Shown here piece by piece: positions 61,462 to 64,000 of a stretch of 64,000 bases of DNA. The translations under genes and the position numbers were made by a program. This DNA is from Bradyrhizobium diazoefficiens. Its GTDB lineage: Bacteria; Pseudomonadota; Alphaproteobacteria; Rhizobiales; Xanthobacteraceae. Each line of letters opens with the position of its first letter. Position 1 is the first letter of the stretch. The notes under the pieces are model-generated. The model saw nothing but the letters and a program-made list of their open reading frames with translations, had not been told where the DNA came from and did not search any database. The stretch lies in contig NZ_JAFCKW010000003.1 of assembly GCF_018129965.1 (NCBI RefSeq), forward strand, positions 248,001 to 312,000, given 5' to 3'.

Positions 61462-61488
61462 TGAGAAAAGCCGGAAGATTGCGCCTTT

Positions 61489-63462
61489 CTACGTGACCTT
61501 TTTGCTGTGCTTGGTCTTCTTATCTATTGAGGCAATAAGCTTATCAAAGTCGTTGTCCGTCTGATTGATCCAGTTTGCTTTCGCATCCGGACGAACCCCT
61601 TCCATCGGAAGTCGCGACAACTGCGCCTGCTCCAACCACGCCAGCTTTTCTTCCGCGGTCTCCATTTCCGGTCGCCGCGCGTAATGAATCGCGCAGCTAT
61701 GAGCTTCGCCCTTTTTTAATCGACGTTTTACGAGAAAGGATATTGCTACGCCGGTCTGGATACCAAAGACATTGTGGCGTGCACCCGATAGCTTTGGATT
61801 AGCTCGAACATCACCGCCGAGATCGACTACATAGATATCAGAGTATTCCGCCGTCACCGCTCGACGAAACCCGTCCATCGTGCGGCTATCAATAAAGCTT
61901 CGATTACTAATGAAAGCCAGCACGCCGTCGTCATGCAGGCGGTCAGAAGCCCAACGAAAGAACCGCGTATACATATCGTAGGCTTTAGTCTTCTGCGCAG
62001 TACTGAGCTTTATGTAGGTTTTCTTGATGCGCTCGTCGATGCGCGGATAGGTCCGGTTCTTGTTGTTATCGTTCTCATTGTGCTGGTTAGCATTGTAGGG
62101 TGGGTTTCCGATGACGACGGAGATCTTACGGCTATTCTGTCGTTTAATGCGGGCAACGTTCTCCTCTGACATCGCGCCGAACAGATCATGCTGATGGCCC
62201 GCGCGGATGCTTAGTCCCCCTACATTGTCGAGGGTGTCGACAAAGCAGAGGTTTGGAAATTCCTCGTACTGCCCCATAATTGCGGCATAGGTAGCCTCAA
62301 TGTTCAGATTGGCTACGTAGTAAGGCAGGATCGCTACTTCGTTAGCGTGCAATTCCTCCTTATACTTATGCGCTAGCTTGGCCTTCTGACCGCGGAAGTG
62401 CTCTAACAGTTCACAGATGAATGTACCGGTGCCTGTGGCAGGATCTAGAATTTGAACATCTCTATCGATGAGCGACTTTCCGAAATGCTTTTGGCACAGC
62501 CAGTCGGCGCTCTCGACCATAAACTTAACGATCTCATTCGGCGTGTAGATAACGCCCAATCGATCCGCGGCTTTCTTGTTGTAGACCTTGTAAAAACCTT
62601 CATATATCACTTTGAGGAAGGTCTGCTTTTCCGTATGCGTAGCGATTTGGTGCGCAGTCGTGCGGATCGCATTATAGTAGGGCTCCAGCCCTTTAAGAGT
62701 ATTTTTCTTTAGCGCCCCCTTGAAGAACAACCCTTCCAACGCATAAAGTTCTTTTGCGACGTTGTTCTGATGGTGGAAATCGTCCTCATCAAACACCTTA
62801 GAAAAAATCTCTTCGGTGAGGATGTGCTGGATCAACATTTCACGCACGTCTTCAGCCGTCACGGCGGGATTGATCGTCTCTTGCGCATGCTTGAGAAACT
62901 TAGTGGCGCCCTTACTGAAGGCGACATTATTCTTTTGCGCGCTCTCGATCATCCCACGCAGTGCTCCGAGCACAGCGGGAAGGTCCACCTGAAATTGAGT
63001 TACAGCCTTGCGGAAGTCGGCAATTTCCGGCCGCTCATATTTGAAAAATAGATCAATTAGATATTGTAGCTTGTCGGTGTTGTTTACCGGACAGCGCGTT
63101 ACCTCGCTACCATGCTGCAATAGAACGGCGGTCTTGCTGTCCTCGAAGATGATATTGTCGCGGGGATAGCCACGACGGAGTTTAGTGGCAATCTCTTTGT
63201 CGAGATCGTCTTCCTCGTCTTTGGCCTCCCAATAACCGAAGGGAACACGAACGTCATACACAAGCGCCCCATCGACAATTCGCCTGTTGCCGTCTTGTTT
63301 TGGCAATTCATACTGGTTGATAAAGATCAGATCGTGGGATTTTGCGTAGCCTTTTAATAGATCCTTGAATGCTTCACTGACGACGCCTTCGCGAGCGGTG
63401 CCCGATGCCCGTCGCAAGTCCGATAGATGATTTAGATATTGCTGAATTAGAAGCTGACTCAT
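61489..63462 (-). CDS. Type IIG/ISP-like restriction-methyltransferase, N-terminal part
   Basis: This 657-aa product starts MSQLLIQQYLNHLSDLRRAS, downstream of GGGGAGG. An N-terminal nuclease-like region has VDGALVYDVRVPFGYWEAKDEEDD (PD-(D/E)xK-type D...ExK). A helical linker follows, then an N6-adenine methyltransferase with motif I DPATGTGTFICELLEHF near residue 340. Catalytic NPPY is in VVIGNPPYNANQ near 460. No helicase domain is present. It ends at a TAG inside what should be one protein of about 1030 aa. Alone in an AT-richer island it is a foreign-DNA defence gene. Confidence 0.88.
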   Translation of the reverse strand: MSQLLIQQYLNHLSDLRRASGTAREGVVSEAFKDLLKGYAKSHDLIFINQYELPKQDGNRRIVDGALVYDVRVPFGYWEAKDEEDDLDKEIATKLRRGYPRDNIIFEDSKTAVLLQHGSEVTRCPVNNTDKLQYLIDLFFKYERPEIADFRKAVTQFQVDLPAVLGALRGMIESAQKNNVAFSKGATKFLKHAQETINPAVTAEDVREMLIQHILTEEIFSKVFDEDDFHHQNNVAKELYALEGLFFKGALKKNTLKGLEPYYNAIRTTAHQIATHTEKQTFLKVIYEGFYKVYNKKAADRLGVIYTPNEIVKFMVESADWLCQKHFGKSLIDRDVQILDPATGTGTFICELLEHFRGQKAKLAHKYKEELHANEVAILPYYVANLNIEATYAAIMGQYEEFPNLCFVDTLDNVGGLSIRAGHQHDLFGAMSEENVARIKRQNSRKISVVIGNPPYNANQHNENDNNKNRTYPRIDERIKKTYIKLSTAQKTKAYDMYTRFFRWASDRLHDDGVLAFISNRSFIDSRTMDGFRRAVTAEYSDIYVVDLGGDVRANPKLSGARHNVFGIQTGVAISFLVKRRLKKGEAHSCAIHYARRPEMETAEEKLAWLEQAQLSRLPMEGVRPDAKANWINQTDNDFDKLIASIDKKTKHSKKVT

Positions 63463-63681
63463 TGGGTGCTCGGCCTCCCCAGTAACCATTGCAAGCTATA
63501 CGCGACTCGTATGCTGAAAACAACTTTCCAAGACAGCGTAACAGGCGAAAGAGCCCACATTTCAATGAGGTAGGCGGCAAGCACAGCTCTGGTTGAGATC
63601 GTCCCATTCAAAGCGACAGGCCGATAGGCACGCGGGCTCAAGGACGGGCACCAGGCCCCACCCTTTCTTACTTTAACTTCG
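63463..63681. other. Right boundary of the AT-richer island
   Basis: These 219 bp contain no gene. They hold the promoter and ribosome binding site of the restriction-modification gene. Composition returns to GC-rich by about 63600. No integrase, tRNA or clear direct repeat is seen at either boundary. Confidence 0.5.
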
Positions 63682-64000
63682 TCACGCCGGCTTCAGCGAC
63701 GCCAGCGCGCTTTCCAGCAGCGAGCGCACCCGCGCTGTATCGCCCGACTTCACCAGCGCGGGATCGAGATAGAGCTCGAGACCCGGCGCGCGTTCGGTGA
63801 TGACGCCGCTGCCCTCGGTCGCCGCATCGTTCAGCGCATCCACCGAATAGGGAATGACCTCGCGGCTGATGCCCTTCATCGTGATCGCGGGCAGCGCGTG
63901 GGCGCGGACGATGTCGCTGACGAGGGCGAAGGTCTCGTAGCTCATCACGATGCCGCCGGGCTCGGCGATCGATTGCAGGCGCGCGGCGAGGTTCGCCTCC
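63682..64000 (-). CDS. Adenylate/guanylate cyclase, C-terminal fragment (partial at window edge)
   Basis: The frame is open to the window end. It reads EANLAARLQSIAEPGGIVMS then YETFALVSDIVRAHALPAIT and MKGISREVIPYSVD. NLAARLQ followed by PGGIV and KGISR...Y is the end of a class III nucleotide cyclase catalytic domain. The N-terminal part lies outside the window. The C-terminal tail (ERAPGLELYLDPALVKSGDTARVRSLLESALASLKPA) looks family-specific. Confidence 0.85.
   Translation of the reverse strand, partial: EANLAARLQSIAEPGGIVMSYETFALVSDIVRAHALPAITMKGISREVIPYSVDALNDAATEGSGVITERAPGLELYLDPALVKSGDTARVRSLLESALASLKPA

Noticed and set aside
1..64000. Search for CRISPR arrays, tRNA, rRNA, transposases and prophage genes
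   Set aside because: No regularly spaced repeats, cloverleaf-like segments, rRNA signatures or transposase/integrase motifs were seen. Short tRNA genes could be missed by eye.

Overview
The window is 64 kb of GC-rich alphaproteobacterial chromosome. Gene content and several characteristic intergenic palindromes point to Bradyrhizobium or a close relative (Bradyrhizobiaceae/Nitrobacteraceae). This assignment rests on recognising protein families and repeats, not on a database search. No rRNA, tRNA, CRISPR array, transposase or prophage is visible. Both ends cut through genes: glcF on the left and an adenylate/guanylate cyclase on the right.

Layout. 1-3540: glycolate oxidase operon glcDEF (minus strand). 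3793-7097: a c-type cytochrome, a hydrolase, small exported proteins, a TPR protein and rpmJ (ribosomal protein L36). 7439-10469: an amidohydrolase, a coiled-coil protein, a HAD dehalogenase and a YbaK-type deacylase. 10511-14698: a LysR regulator divergent from an old-yellow-enzyme / ABM monooxygenase / hydrolase / peroxiredoxin-like cluster. 15232-19168: an orphan TctC-type binding protein, then a second LysR gene divergent from pirin and wrbA. 19670-29524: a polysaccharide locus (Wzy/WaaL-type ligase/polymerase, three glycosyltransferases, a methyltransferase, a Wzz/GumC co-polymerase, a WecB/TagA/CpsF transferase and a decayed galE). A 1385-aa five-GAF GGDEF-EAL protein lies next to it and is a plausible c-di-GMP input to this locus.

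34463-37705: a three-gene catabolic operon (Ldh-family dehydrogenase, flavin-dependent monooxygenase, FAH-family hydrolase). 37862-43934: a D-amino-acid aminotransferase-like gene, a complete polar amino acid ABC importer and an M20 peptidase. 44176-56451: a long catabolic stretch with a second LLM monooxygenase, a benzoylformate-decarboxylase-like TPP enzyme, an ene-reductase, an aldehyde dehydrogenase, an SDR, a Rieske protein, two tandem amidohydrolases and a dipeptide-type binding protein. 56453-60054: small proteins, including a duplicated DUF3606 protein with a histone-H1-like tail, an AraC regulator and an esterase-like protein lacking its nucleophile.

60055-63660 is an AT-richer island with a single large restriction-modification gene. 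One in-frame TAG splits it into 657 + 366 codons. It is the clearest horizontally acquired segment and the most unusual feature here. At least ten intergenic gaps carry palindromic repeat elements typical of this lineage. One 27-bp sequence occurs identically at two sites 49 kb apart.
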